A stretch of 64,000 nt of DNA, taken from the NCBI RefSeq assembly GCF_021483235.1, contig NZ_JAKEEC010000001.1:428501-492500 (forward strand), written 5' to 3'. The translations under genes and the position numbers were made by a program. Below are positions 11,018 through 19,634 of this stretch, in pieces (the first letter of the stretch is position 1; every line of letters begins with the position of its first letter). The stretch comes from Arthrobacter alkaliphilus (GTDB taxonomy: Bacteria > Actinomycetota > Actinomycetes > Actinomycetales > Micrococcaceae). A model generated the notes under the pieces. It saw only the letters and a program-made list of their open reading frames with translations, was not told where the DNA came from and did not search any database.

Positions 11018-11590
11018 TCAGGCGTGCTTCCCCGCCGCGAGCTCGGCGAGTGTCCGGACGAGGAGCCTGCGCTCCACGACCTTGATGCGTTCGTGCAGGG
11101 TGTCCTCGGTGTCGTCCGGGGCGATGTCGACGGCTTCCTGCGCGATGATAGGCCCGGTGTCCACGCCGGCGTCGGCCCAGTGAACGGTGCAGCCAGTCAC
11201 TTTCACGCCGTACGCCATGGCATCGCGGACCCCGTGGGCGCCGGGGAACGCGGGCAACAGTGCCGGGTGCGTGTTGAGGTACTTGCCGTTGAAGGCATCG
11301 ATGAACTCCGGGCTGACGATCCTCATGAACCCGGAGGAGACCACCACGTCAGGATCGTACGATGCAACGGCCTTGGTGAGCGCGGCGTTCCAATCCGCCC
11401 GGTCCGCGTAGTCCTTGAAGTCCACCACGAAGGTGTCCAGTCCGGCTTGGGCGGAGCGTTCCACGCCGTAGGTGCCGGGCCGGTCCGCGCCCACGGCTGC
11501 GATCTCAACGTCCAGCTCGCCCGCCTTCACGGCGTCGATTACTGCTTGAAGGTTGGAACCGGTGCCGGAGACGAGGACAACAATGCGCAT
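11018..11590 (-). CDS. purN: Phosphoribosylglycinamide formyltransferase (GAR transformylase)
   Basis: A 190-aa enzyme transferring formyl from 10-formyl-THF to GAR in purine synthesis. It starts MRIVVLVSGTGSNLQAVIDA, with the phosphate-binding GTGSNL loop. The catalytic set Asn106, His108 (NTHPALLPAFPGAHG) and Asp144 (DAGVDTGPII) falls at the same numbers as in E. coli PurN. In mycobacteria the order is perM-purN-purH; here perM is on the same strand upstream, with a small plus-strand gene between them, and purH is about 3.5 kb further on. Confidence 0.95.
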   Translation of the reverse strand: MRIVVLVSGTGSNLQAVIDAVKAGELDVEIAAVGADRPGTYGVERSAQAGLDTFVVDFKDYADRADWNAALTKAVASYDPDVVVSSGFMRIVSPEFIDAFNGKYLNTHPALLPAFPGAHGVRDAMAYGVKVTGCTVHWADAGVDTGPIIAQEAVDIAPDDTEDTLHERIKVVERRLLVRTLAELAAGKHA

Positions 11591-11628
11591 TGCTCTAGCT
11601 TATGGTGGGCTCGCGTAGGCTGGAAAAC

Positions 11629-12045
11629 ATGAATTCCGGCGTCAGACCCACCCCGCAGCCACAGAGTCAGGCTGCTAAATCAGCGCTTGCCCTCACCCAC
11701 ACGCTGTTCAGGACATTCCTGCTGACCGTTCTTGGCGCCATCTTCGTCTACATCCTGAACGTTAGTTACGTCTGGCTCAGTGGCATCCTCACGGCCATCG
11801 CGGGAGTTCTTGGGGTAGTGGTCCTCGTGCGAACCCTCCGGTTCAAGCAGCCGCGCATCATTCTGTTCGGCACGATTTCCGGCCTATTGGTCACGGCCAT
11901 CATGTGCCTGCTGGTGCTCACCGCCGTCGTGTTCTTCCAACAGATCACCACCCTGGAGAACTGCGTACGAGGCGCGCTGACGGTCCACGCCAGAGACTTA
12001 TGCCAGGTCGATTTCCAGAACTCGATTCCCTCCGGATTGCGCTAG
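11629..12045 (+). CDS. Small membrane protein of unknown function
   Basis: A 138-aa protein, divergent from purN. After a polar N-terminus (about 20 residues rich in Gln, Pro and Ser) it has hydrophobic segments around residues 30-52, 55-67 and 80-103, then a short hydrophilic tail with two Cys (ENCVRGALTVHARDLC), possibly an extracytoplasmic disulfide loop. Gene-like codon use and a sensible ATG at 11629. I recognise no family. It lies between perM and purN and points the opposite way, so it is not part of their transcript. Confidence 0.7.
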   Translation: MNSGVRPTPQPQSQAAKSALALTHTLFRTFLLTVLGAIFVYILNVSYVWLSGILTAIAGVLGVVVLVRTLRFKQPRIILFGTISGLLVTAIMCLLVLTAVVFFQQITTLENCVRGALTVHARDLCQVDFQNSIPSGLR

Positions 12046-12075
12046 CCGGGACGCGATCAAGGTGAGGCGGGCACC

Positions 12076-13407
12076 TTAGCGGCGGTCGCCGTCGTACACG
12101 GAATCGTCGAGATCCGCTTCGCGGAGCTTCTGCCGCCTCTCGAGCCAGGGCCCCACCCAATAACCGATCACGACGCCGATCCCCACCTCCGCGGCGATCC
12201 ACGTTGCCGTCCGCAGCGGGTCGGGGCCGATCTCGGTCAGGCGCCCGATCCCAGCGGAACCACGCGCCAGCCAGGCGAGACCCCCGGCCAGGGCCCCGGC
12301 GACGGTCCCGATGAGCGCGGCGAGGACCAGCGTGGACACCGGAGCCGTGAACCACCGCGCCTTGATCTTGATGGAGAGCCATTCGTCGAAGTGGTTCTCC
12401 CCCGCACGCAGGAACCACCAGCCGGCCAGCACCCCGGCGCTCACCGGCAGGACGAGAGCCGCGGCACCGAAGTCGAGTTGCCCGGTGGGCAGTGCTCCGA
12501 AGACAGGAATCGCGGGCAGCGGCCCGACGGCGGTGCCCAGCGGCCCGACATGTGAGCCGACCCCGAGGGAGAACCCTGCGCCAGAGGACCAAGCCAAAGC
12601 GAAAACCGCCAGATTGGGGAGGTAGCCGAGCTGGGCGATGGTCAGGACGCCCCCGCCGAGGGCGCCGGCTTTGAGGCCTTCGTAGACGGCGATGATGTCC
12701 GTCCAGTGCATGACAATGTCGACGGCGAGCAGCGTGGCTGCGAGTGTCACTGCCGCCATGATTGCCACGAATCCGGCCTTGATAGCGGAGCCGAAGTAGG
12801 AACCGGCCCAACGGGAATGTTGGCTTGTGCGCGCGAGCCAATCGACGGCGTCGACGCCAATGAGCCTGCTCCAAGAGCCGGACTCACGACGGGCGCCCAC
12901 CACCATGCCGAGACCGAACGGGACAAGCGGAAGCAGTGCCGCGAACCAGATGTTGATGGAAATGTCCTGCGTCCTGCAGACGAAGCCGGTGGCCGCACCG
13001 AACGCCCCATAGACAAGCAACGCTCCGAAGAAGGCCTGCCACAGCTGGTCGGTGTAGGAGGCCCTAGCCAGCCGGCGGCCCGCACGCCAAGCCAAGAGGA
13101 AGGGGACCAGAGTCAGTCCGAGCGGAATAAGGGACAACATCCCGGAACCCGGTAAACCGGCGGTACCCATGTTCACAGTGGCAAGCTGCAGCGGCACGCC
13201 ATGGACCAGGAGCCAGGTTTGGCCAGCCAAGCGCGCCAGGAAATCGATGGAGTGGTTCTGGAAGCCGTCTGTTGCCCAGACACCGATCAGCGGCAGGACC
13301 ACCACGAGCGCCGAGATGATGGCCGCCTGGGCCGACTCGAGGGCGCCCTGCAGCCACAAAGGCATAGGCAGGCCACGGTTACCGGTCTGATCAGCGCGCA
13401 GTTTCAT
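12076..13407 (-). CDS. perM: DUF6350 family membrane protein (PerM-like cell division protein)
   Basis: A 443-aa polytopic membrane protein with roughly ten hydrophobic segments, a Gly/Ala-rich middle (GLKAGALGGGVLTIAQLGYLPNLAVFALAW) and a charged cytoplasmic tail (ERRQKLREADLDDSVYDGDRR). The conserved text LPNLAVFALAWSSGAGFSLG with GSHVGPLG is typical of DUF6350. The mycobacterial relative Rv0955 (PerM) stabilises the divisome, and it sits directly before purN and purH there, the same neighbourhood as here. The function in this organism is inferred from that synteny and family. Confidence 0.75.
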   Translation of the reverse strand: MKLRADQTGNRGLPMPLWLQGALESAQAAIISALVVVLPLIGVWATDGFQNHSIDFLARLAGQTWLLVHGVPLQLATVNMGTAGLPGSGMLSLIPLGLTLVPFLLAWRAGRRLARASYTDQLWQAFFGALLVYGAFGAATGFVCRTQDISINIWFAALLPLVPFGLGMVVGARRESGSWSRLIGVDAVDWLARTSQHSRWAGSYFGSAIKAGFVAIMAAVTLAATLLAVDIVMHWTDIIAVYEGLKAGALGGGVLTIAQLGYLPNLAVFALAWSSGAGFSLGVGSHVGPLGTAVGPLPAIPVFGALPTGQLDFGAAALVLPVSAGVLAGWWFLRAGENHFDEWLSIKIKARWFTAPVSTLVLAALIGTVAGALAGGLAWLARGSAGIGRLTEIGPDPLRTATWIAAEVGIGVVIGYWVGPWLERRQKLREADLDDSVYDGDRR

Positions 13408-13546
13408 CGTGTTCTATCGTGCCACGGCGTGCCTCGCTCCCCCGGCAGGCGCCCGGAACGCCCGCCAATCCCCCAACGCCCACTCACGTATCACCCCCAA
13501 AACCCAAACGTCCGCGCGCATCTGCCGCGACGCCGTCGTCGTTCAT

Positions 13547-13675
13547 GTGAGCAGGCGTCGGGAGGAAACCCGTCATAAGTGACCGGGCGTCGGGGAAAAA
13601 CCCGGAGATGTGACCGGGCGTCGGGGAAAAACCCGGGAGATGTGACCGGGCGTCGGGAGCCGGGTCGGGAGCCGG
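13547..13675. repeat. Contiguous 31-32 bp tandem repeat, about four copies
   Basis: Units begin at GTGA at 13547, 13579, 13610 and 13642 (periods 32, 31, 32). The two central units are nearly identical: GTGACCGGGCGTCGGGGAAA followed by AACCCGGGAGAT. The first and last are diverged. Units adjoin without spacers, so this is not a CRISPR. Each unit has a GGG...CCC arm pair that could form a small stem. The surrounding 13408-13756 gap shows no convincing gene; the array lies upstream of the DUF4383 gene. Confidence 0.8.
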
Positions 13676-13756
13676 GGCAGGCCGCTGCTCCGGGCGCTTT
13701 TTGCACGGGGCAGACGTAAAATTGGATTGTTCGCAATAAGTGGATGGAGGTCATCG

Positions 13757-14221
13757 ATGACTACCGCAAGCCCACATGCACATGGTGTTCACTTTGGACG
13801 GACGGATCTCCAGAACATCGGCATGGGTGTAGGTATTCTGATCGCGCTGGTGGGCCTCCTCGGATTCATTCCGGGCATCACCACGCGGTACGGGGAACTG
13901 CAGTTCTTCGGGCCAAATTCGCACGCAATGCTCTTGGGCGTGTTCCAAGTGTCGCTGGTGCTCAACATTGTGCAGCTCCTCGTCGGCGGCACCGGCTGGG
14001 CGATGTCCCGCTCGGGCGGCCACGGCGCACGCAACAGCCTGATGGGCTTCGGCGCGTTGTACATCCTGTTCAGTGTGTACGGACTGAGCGTCGGCGTTGA
14101 TTCGGCGGCCAACTTCCTATCGCTGAACACGCTCGACAACTGGACGTTCATGGTCTTGGGCATCCTGATGATCGCCGCCGGCTGGATGTTTTCACGGCAC
14201 CTGGCTGACGACGCGGGGTAG
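13757..14221 (+). CDS. DUF4383 domain membrane protein
   Basis: A 154-aa protein with four membrane segments (about residues 22-40, 62-82, 93-111, 125-145). The text QNIGMGVGILIALVGLLGFIPG and NIVQLLVGGTGWAMSR fits DUF4383, a small actinobacterial membrane family of unknown role. GGAGG sits 6 bases upstream of ATG 13757, which decides the start. It appears monocistronic. Confidence 0.8.
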   Translation: MTTASPHAHGVHFGRTDLQNIGMGVGILIALVGLLGFIPGITTRYGELQFFGPNSHAMLLGVFQVSLVLNIVQLLVGGTGWAMSRSGGHGARNSLMGFGALYILFSVYGLSVGVDSAANFLSLNTLDNWTFMVLGILMIAAGWMFSRHLADDAG

Positions 14222-14509
14222 CCCATTCACTGACCCGGATTGAGCTATACCTGGATTAAAGGAGCCGCCGATGGGTACGATCTACAGCTAATTCTGAATA
14301 GCCATACAAGCGGTTGGTGCAGTTCCTGCGGTGAAGAAGCCGGGAGCTGTGCCAACCTTCTTTGTGCCCGACGCCGTCATCTCCACTTGGGTGCCACCGG
14401 CACCGGCCGCGTCGCGTCACCCAGTTAAACAAATTGCTGGACTCTTGGAGCGGACCGCATCAGACTGACTACACGAGCCGCTTGGGTGCTTGCCGTTGAA
14501 AGGACAGTC

Positions 14510-15946
14510 ATGTTCGACCTCGTTGCTTATCTCCCTATTTTTATCACCGTATTGGGAGTAGTTGTCGCATTCGCCGTCATTAGGCTCCTCATCAAATTGA
14601 TGTGGAAGGTGGCTGAGCCAAACGAGGCATTGATCATTTCCGGCCTGACCCGGGGAAGCCTGGACACCAAGGACGGAATGGATTTCAAAATCGTCACTGG
14701 AAAGGGCGCCCTGGTGGTTCCGGGGCTTCAAACCGTGAGGGCTTTGTCCCTCACGCTCAATGAAACAGAACTCCAGGTCAACTGCGTGACCTCACAAGGT
14801 ATCCAGGTGATTGTGGAGGGCGTGGTTATCTACAAAATCGGTGACGCGCCTCCTTTCATTGCCAACGCCGCGAGGCGCTTTCTGGGCCAGCAGCCCAAAA
14901 TGGAAAGCCAGGTCTACAACGTTTTTGAGGGGCATTTGCGCTCGATCATTGGCAGCATGACCATGGAAGAAATCATCCGCGAGCGCGACAAACTCGCTTC
15001 GTTGGTTCGCAGCGCGAGCGGCATCGAAATGGAAAAGCTTGGCTTGGTGGTCGATTCCCTCCAAATCAAGGACCTGCAGGACCCCACGGGCTACATTCAA
15101 AACCTGGCCAAGCCGCACATTGCGCAGGTCAAAATGGAGGCCCGGATCGCCGAAGCCACCAGGAACCGCGAGGCCGCCGAGAAGGAGGCCGAGGCAGCCG
15201 CCCAGATCGCGGACGCCCAGAGCATTTCGGCGATCAGGCAATCGGCGGCCCAGGCCAATGCCGAAACCGCGAGGGCCAACGCCGCCCAGGCAGGTCCGTT
15301 GGCCGACGCCACGGCGCGGCAGCAAGTGGTGGTCCAGGAAACCGAGGTGGCCAAGCTCGAGGCGGACCGTGAAGAGCAAAAGCTCCAGACGTCCATCCGG
15401 AAGCCCGCCGATGCAAAGGCGTATGCCCAGCGCACCGAGGCGGAAGCCCAGAAGGCCGCCGATATCAGTGCGTCCGAGGCGCGGGCACGGCGGACGGAAC
15501 TCGAAGCCCAGGCCAACGCCCGCAAGGTGGAAGTCGAAGCCCAGGCCAACGCCACGGCGGCCGCCGCCATTGCCGGAGCCACAAAGATCACCGGTGAAGC
15601 CGAAGCGGCCGCCACCCGGGCCCGCGGCGACGCTGCGGCCTCGGCCATCAAGGCGAAGTCCTTGGCGGAAGCGGACGGCATCAAGGCCCGCGCTGAGGCA
15701 CTCGGAACCAACCAGGAGGCAGTCATCTCCCAGCAGCTTGCCGAGAACATGCCTGCGATTGTGGCCGCCGCGGCCGAGCCCTTTGGCCACGTGGGGCAAA
15801 TGACGGTCCTCAACGGTGGCGACGGCCTCAACAGCATGGTGGGCGGGATCCTGTCCCAAGTGGGCAACTACCTGCCATCGATCACGGCGGCGCTCAAGAA
15901 CGGCAAGGAACCGCCCAAGCGGCCCACCAAAGCCCCGGATGCCTAA
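14510..15946 (+). CDS. Flotillin/SPFH (band 7) family protein
   Basis: A 478-aa membrane-associated scaffold protein. One N-terminal membrane anchor (residues 5-28) is followed by an SPFH domain (about 40-190: GAGALVVP-type strands, then LGQQPKMESQVYNVFEGHLRSI and GSMTMEEIIRERDKL), then a long Ala/Glu/Lys-rich coiled coil (about 200-400) with EAQAN repeats, and a short C-terminal tail ending in Pro/Lys. The layout matches bacterial flotillins (YuaG/FloT) that organise functional membrane microdomains. GAAAGGA precedes ATG 14510. The downstream small gene is the usual NfeD-type partner. Confidence 0.9.
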   Translation: MFDLVAYLPIFITVLGVVVAFAVIRLLIKLMWKVAEPNEALIISGLTRGSLDTKDGMDFKIVTGKGALVVPGLQTVRALSLTLNETELQVNCVTSQGIQVIVEGVVIYKIGDAPPFIANAARRFLGQQPKMESQVYNVFEGHLRSIIGSMTMEEIIRERDKLASLVRSASGIEMEKLGLVVDSLQIKDLQDPTGYIQNLAKPHIAQVKMEARIAEATRNREAAEKEAEAAAQIADAQSISAIRQSAAQANAETARANAAQAGPLADATARQQVVVQETEVAKLEADREEQKLQTSIRKPADAKAYAQRTEAEAQKAADISASEARARRTELEAQANARKVEVEAQANATAAAAIAGATKITGEAEAAATRARGDAAASAIKAKSLAEADGIKARAEALGTNQEAVISQQLAENMPAIVAAAAEPFGHVGQMTVLNGGDGLNSMVGGILSQVGNYLPSITAALKNGKEPPKRPTKAPDA

Positions 15947-15954
15947 GGCTACCG

Positions 15955-16197
15955 ATGCACAAAGAGGTTGATCGGAGCCTGACGGGCAAGATCGGCAGGG
16001 TCACGGGCCGTATCGGGCCAGACACTGTCGGGGAAGTGATGCTGCCGTTCCTCGGAGGGACAAGCGCCTTCCACGCACATCCCTTCGACAAGAGGAGTGT
16101 TTTCAATGTGGGTGACCAAGTGCTGGTGATCTACTACGAGCCGCCGGGAACGGTGTTTGTCGACGAGTTGCCGGACGTCCTGAAGCCGGCGGGATAA
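15955..16197 (+). CDS. Short NfeD-like/OB-fold partner of the flotillin
   Basis: An 80-aa soluble protein starting 8 bases after the flotillin stop. The sequence has the features of a small OB-fold: GKIGRVTGRIGPDTVGEVML, then a strand pattern VGDQVLVIYYEPPGTVFV. NfeD-like proteins are commonly encoded with SPFH proteins and bind near them at the membrane; this one lacks membrane segments and a protease domain. The family call is by resemblance and context. Confidence 0.65.
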   Translation: MHKEVDRSLTGKIGRVTGRIGPDTVGEVMLPFLGGTSAFHAHPFDKRSVFNVGDQVLVIYYEPPGTVFVDELPDVLKPAG

Positions 16198-16222
16198 AGG
16201 CGCGGTAAAGAAGCAGACAGAG

Positions 16223-16250
16223 CTGAGGGCGGCCGGTCAGCCGCCCTCAG
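16223..16250. terminator. Hairpin terminator after the flotillin operon
   Basis: CTGAGGGCGGC (16223-16233) pairs perfectly with GCCGCCCTCAG (16240-16250), loop of six bases. It lies between the NfeD-like gene (+) and the deacetylase locus (-), which converge. No strong T-run follows, so it is a GC-rich candidate terminator. Confidence 0.6.
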
Positions 16251-16289
16251 CCGGGTTGTCTCAGATAGATTGCTCAGCCCGTGGATCCA

Positions 16290-18170
16290 TCAGCCCAGCG
16301 GCGGAGCCCCAACACTGTCGTACATCGCGTAGTCGTCAGTGGTGAGTGTTCCGTTGCTGAACAAGTTCAACCCGAAACTGAGCGCGGTGGCCCCGGCCGG
16401 GACTGCCGCCGTCGTAAAGCTTGCCTGCGTGTAGGTGCTTGCGGCCGGCAACCACGGCCCGGAGGTCCAGTACACCCAGTTTCCAGAGGCATCGCGGTAG
16501 TAGACCACGAACTGCGTGACTGCCGTGGAGGTGTACCAAGCCCTTAGCGAGTATGTGTGTCCTGCGACAGCCGCAGGGGGACACGTGCTGTTATCCAGTG
16601 TCGGAAGCAGCTTCGCGTCACCACTGACGTAGCCAGTGACCGTGAGCTTCTCCGCCTTGGTACCGGTGTGCGCGGTTGATACCGTGCTGAACGTGGCGGT
16701 GTTGGTGCCGTAACCGCCGGCTTGCCAACACTGCGGGAAAGAGCCCGTACCGGCCGTTTCAAGGCTGGGATTCTGTACCAGGTTGCCGCCGGCCGGTGGT
16801 GGCGGCGGAGGCGGTGGCGGGGTGCCGACGTCGAACATCTCATAGTCGTCCGTGGTGAGTGTGCCGTTGCTGAACAGGTTCAGCCCGAAGCTGATGCCGC
16901 TCGCGCCGCTGGGCAGTGGAGGCGTTGTCCACGTTGCCTTTTGGAAGGTCGAGGCCGCGGAGAACCAAGGACTTGATGTCCAGTACTTCCAGGAACCTAT
17001 GCCGATGCGGTAGTAGAGCTCGAACTGGGTGCTGGTGGTCGATTTGTACCAAGCACCGATGGAGTAGGAGTTCCCAGGCGTCGCCGTGGGTGAGCACCCG
17101 CCCAGGTCAAGGGTGGGCAACAGCTTCGCATCGCCGTCGACGTAGTTGGTGACCACGAGCTGTTCGGCGACCTTTCCTGTGTGTCCCGGCCTGACCGTGG
17201 AGAAGGCTGCCGTGTTGGTGCCGTAGCCTGCTGCGGCCCAACACTGCGGAGCCCCGTTGACCAAGGTTTCAAGACTCGGGTTCTTGATCAGGTTGCCGGT
17301 ACCCTCCGGTGGTGCCGGCGGTCCCTGGACGAGGGGCTTGACCGTTCCGCCGATCACTTGTGCCACGGTCTTGACCGTGGTGGTTGCGGGCCTGGACTTG
17401 AGCCACGTGGCGAACTGGTTGAACAGGGTCGGGGTGATGTTCAACGGGTCCGTGCTCGTAGCTGAAATGTGGTGGAACGTGAGCTGGACCCATCCGCCTG
17501 CGGGCTCGGCCTGGGTAACCGCCTATTGGAGGTCCGCCAGCGTCCAGGTGCTATCCACTTCATCCAGGGCCGCTGTGTTGTACGGGTTGGCGGGAGGGAT
17601 GGTCTCCGCCAGCGGGCAGCCGGCGCAGCCGAACCGCGACTGGATGTCACCAAGGTTGCGGGCACTGTTGAAGCCGCAGTTCTTGACGATGGTTTCGAGG
17701 GATGCGTTCTCGGCAGCGAAGGGATAAGCGAAGTCGGTGATCGTGAATCCAAGGTTTGTGAGGTTCACCCTGTCGTTGCAAATCTGGCGGGTTGCCTCAT
17801 CCGACGTCACGGTGGTCAGGTCAGGGTGGGTGACGGTGTGGCCGGCAATCTCGTTGCCGTTCGCAACGAGGCCCTGCATGTCGCTTGTCGTCAGGTAATT
17901 GGGGTTGTTGATGAATCCGGAGGGTGTGAAGAACGTACCTACCAGGCCAAGGCTCTGCATGGTCTGCGCGGCGTTGAGCTGATCGGCATTCGCATCGTCA
18001 AAGGTCAGGGTCACAACGGTGGGATTGGCAGCTTGGGCTGCAGGTGCGGTGAAGCCGGCGAAAGCAAGCATCACCACGACGGCGGAAAACCAGGTAAACC
18101 ACTTACCGGGGATCGTCCCGGTGAACGTCCGGTACGGGTCAACCGGATTGGTACGACTGAAGACTCTCAT
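16290..18170 (-). pseudogene. Secreted polysaccharide deacetylase with two C-terminal carbohydrate-binding-like repeats, interrupted by an in-frame TAG
   Basis: One reading frame of 626 codons is split only by a TAG at 17523-17525 (codon 216). Upstream part: signal/membrane anchor near residues 26-47, then a NodB deacetylase domain with TLTFDDANAD (metal and catalytic Asp pair) and HTVTHPDL (metal His pair). Downstream of the stop the frame continues AVTQAEPAGGWVQLTFHHI, the normal end of the NodB domain, then two tandem modules of about 150 residues (NPSLET...QCW...YGTNTA...FSNGTLTTDDY) joined by a Pro9 linker; these look like CBM4/9-type beta-sandwich modules. The stop removes the last NodB strands and both modules. 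A single C-to-T change from CAG would make it. Readthrough or sequencing error cannot be excluded. Confidence 0.85.
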
Positions 18171-18437
18171 AGCGTCTGGCTCGATTCTAGGAGGCGGCCT
18201 GGCCGGACATGCGGCATCGCGGGGGATCTGCCGTGGTCACGATAGATCGGGCCGCCGACGGCGGATAAGAGTGACTTCTACCCGTCTTTTTCAGCTTCGT
18301 CGTTAACTGAAGCGGCACATTTGCCCTCGCACCAGATCGGACACCCGGTCAAGCAACGTCGATTTGTTAACCAAACCTTCCCCTTGCGGTCACGCCCATT
18401 CCCCCGCTTCGCCAACCGCCGCGCACACCGTGGAGGG

Positions 18438-19634
18438 GTGAGGATCGCTATCGTTGCCGAATCATTCCTGCCGCTCATGAACGGGGTTACGCACTCCATA
18501 CTGCGGGTGCTCGAGCATCTGCAGGAGCGCGGCGACGAAGTGATGGTGATTGCGCCGTCGACGTCGGACACTGCTGTCTCGGACGTCGTGAACGGCGCAT
18601 TTATCCACCGCCTCCCCTCCGTGCCCCTGGCCGGATACACGAATGTGCGGGTGGCCCTGGGTGGCGTGAGCCGGGTCAAGAGAATCCTTGCCGACTACGC
18701 ACCGGACGTCGTCCACCTCGCATCGCCTTTCGTCCTGGGCTGGCGGGCCGTGCAAGCCGCGCACCAACTGGGCATCCCGACCGTTGCCATCTACCAAACC
18801 GAAGTCCCCAGCTACGCCGGCCGCTACGGCTTGCCGATGCTGGAGAACTGGGCGTGGAGCCGGGTGGACAACATCCATCTTCGTGCAGACCGGACACTGG
18901 TCCCGTCCACGTTCGCGCTCAACCAGCTGCGCGGCCGCGGGATCCTCAGGGTGGGCATGTGGCGCCGCGGTGTGGATACCGCGCGGTTCTCCCCCACCAA
19001 GCGCTCGACGGCGTGGCGCACCGCCGTCGCGCCCAACGGCGAGCGCATCATCGGCTATGTCGGCAGGCTCGCGGTGGAGAAGCAGGTGGAGGACCTTGCC
19101 GTGCTCGCGGACCTGCCCGGAACCAGGCTCGTGATTGTGGGCGACGGTCCGCAACGCGCCACCCTCGAAGCAGCCCTGCCGAACGCCCTCTTCACCGGTT
19201 TTCTGGGCGGCGAGGAGTTGGCCCAGGTTGTGGCGGGCTTCGACCTCTTCGTCCATCCCGGGGAATTCGAAACGTTTTGCCAGACCATTCAGGAGGCAAT
19301 GGCCTCGGGCGTCCCCGTCGTGGCCACCGGCCGCGGCGGTCCCCTCGACCTTGTGGAGAACTCCCGCACCGGCTGGCTTTACGAACCCGGCGACCTCGCG
19401 CAATTGCGGGCCTACGTGCAGGACCTGGTGGGCGACGACGCCAAGCGCCGGGCCTTCGGAACGGCGGCACTCGCTTCGGTCCAAGGGCGGACCTGGCCGG
19501 TGCTGAGTGCCCAGCTCGTTGAGCACTACGAGGCAGTGATCGCGGGCGAAGCGCTCGTGGAACCCGCTGTGCTTCAGCAGGCAAAGCCTGCCACCACCAT
19601 TTCCCTGACTTCCAGCAAAGGACTGCCAGCATGA
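18438..19634 (+). CDS. GT-B glycosyltransferase family 1/4, GDP-mannose-dependent alpha-mannosyltransferase type
   Basis: A 398-aa cytoplasmic, membrane-associated GT-B enzyme. The N-terminal domain starts RIAIVAESFLPLMNGVTHSI, typical of MgtA/PimB-like mannosyltransferases; the C-terminal donor domain has GYVGRLAVEKQVEDL and the E-x7-E region EFETFCQTIQEAMASGVPVV. Probable role: mannosylation of a glycolipid (lipomannan or glycolipid precursor) in the envelope. The GTG at 18438 has GGAGG very near (spacing about 2), so an upstream alternative start is possible. Its stop overlaps the ATG of the UDP-glucose dehydrogenase gene by 4 bases (ATGA). Confidence 0.82.
   Translation: MRIAIVAESFLPLMNGVTHSILRVLEHLQERGDEVMVIAPSTSDTAVSDVVNGAFIHRLPSVPLAGYTNVRVALGGVSRVKRILADYAPDVVHLASPFVLGWRAVQAAHQLGIPTVAIYQTEVPSYAGRYGLPMLENWAWSRVDNIHLRADRTLVPSTFALNQLRGRGILRVGMWRRGVDTARFSPTKRSTAWRTAVAPNGERIIGYVGRLAVEKQVEDLAVLADLPGTRLVIVGDGPQRATLEAALPNALFTGFLGGEELAQVVAGFDLFVHPGEFETFCQTIQEAMASGVPVVATGRGGPLDLVENSRTGWLYEPGDLAQLRAYVQDLVGDDAKRRAFGTAALASVQGRTWPVLSAQLVEHYEAVIAGEALVEPAVLQQAKPATTISLTSSKGLPA

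Noticed and set aside
13547..13675. CRISPR-like 31-32 bp repeats
   Set aside because: Units are directly contiguous with no spacers.
14792..15859. Gly/Leu-rich minus-strand frame opposite the flotillin gene
   Set aside because: Shadow of the Ala/Glu-rich coiled coil on the other strand.
18462..19526. 354-codon minus-strand frame opposite the glycosyltransferase
   Set aside because: Antisense shadow; no family resemblance.
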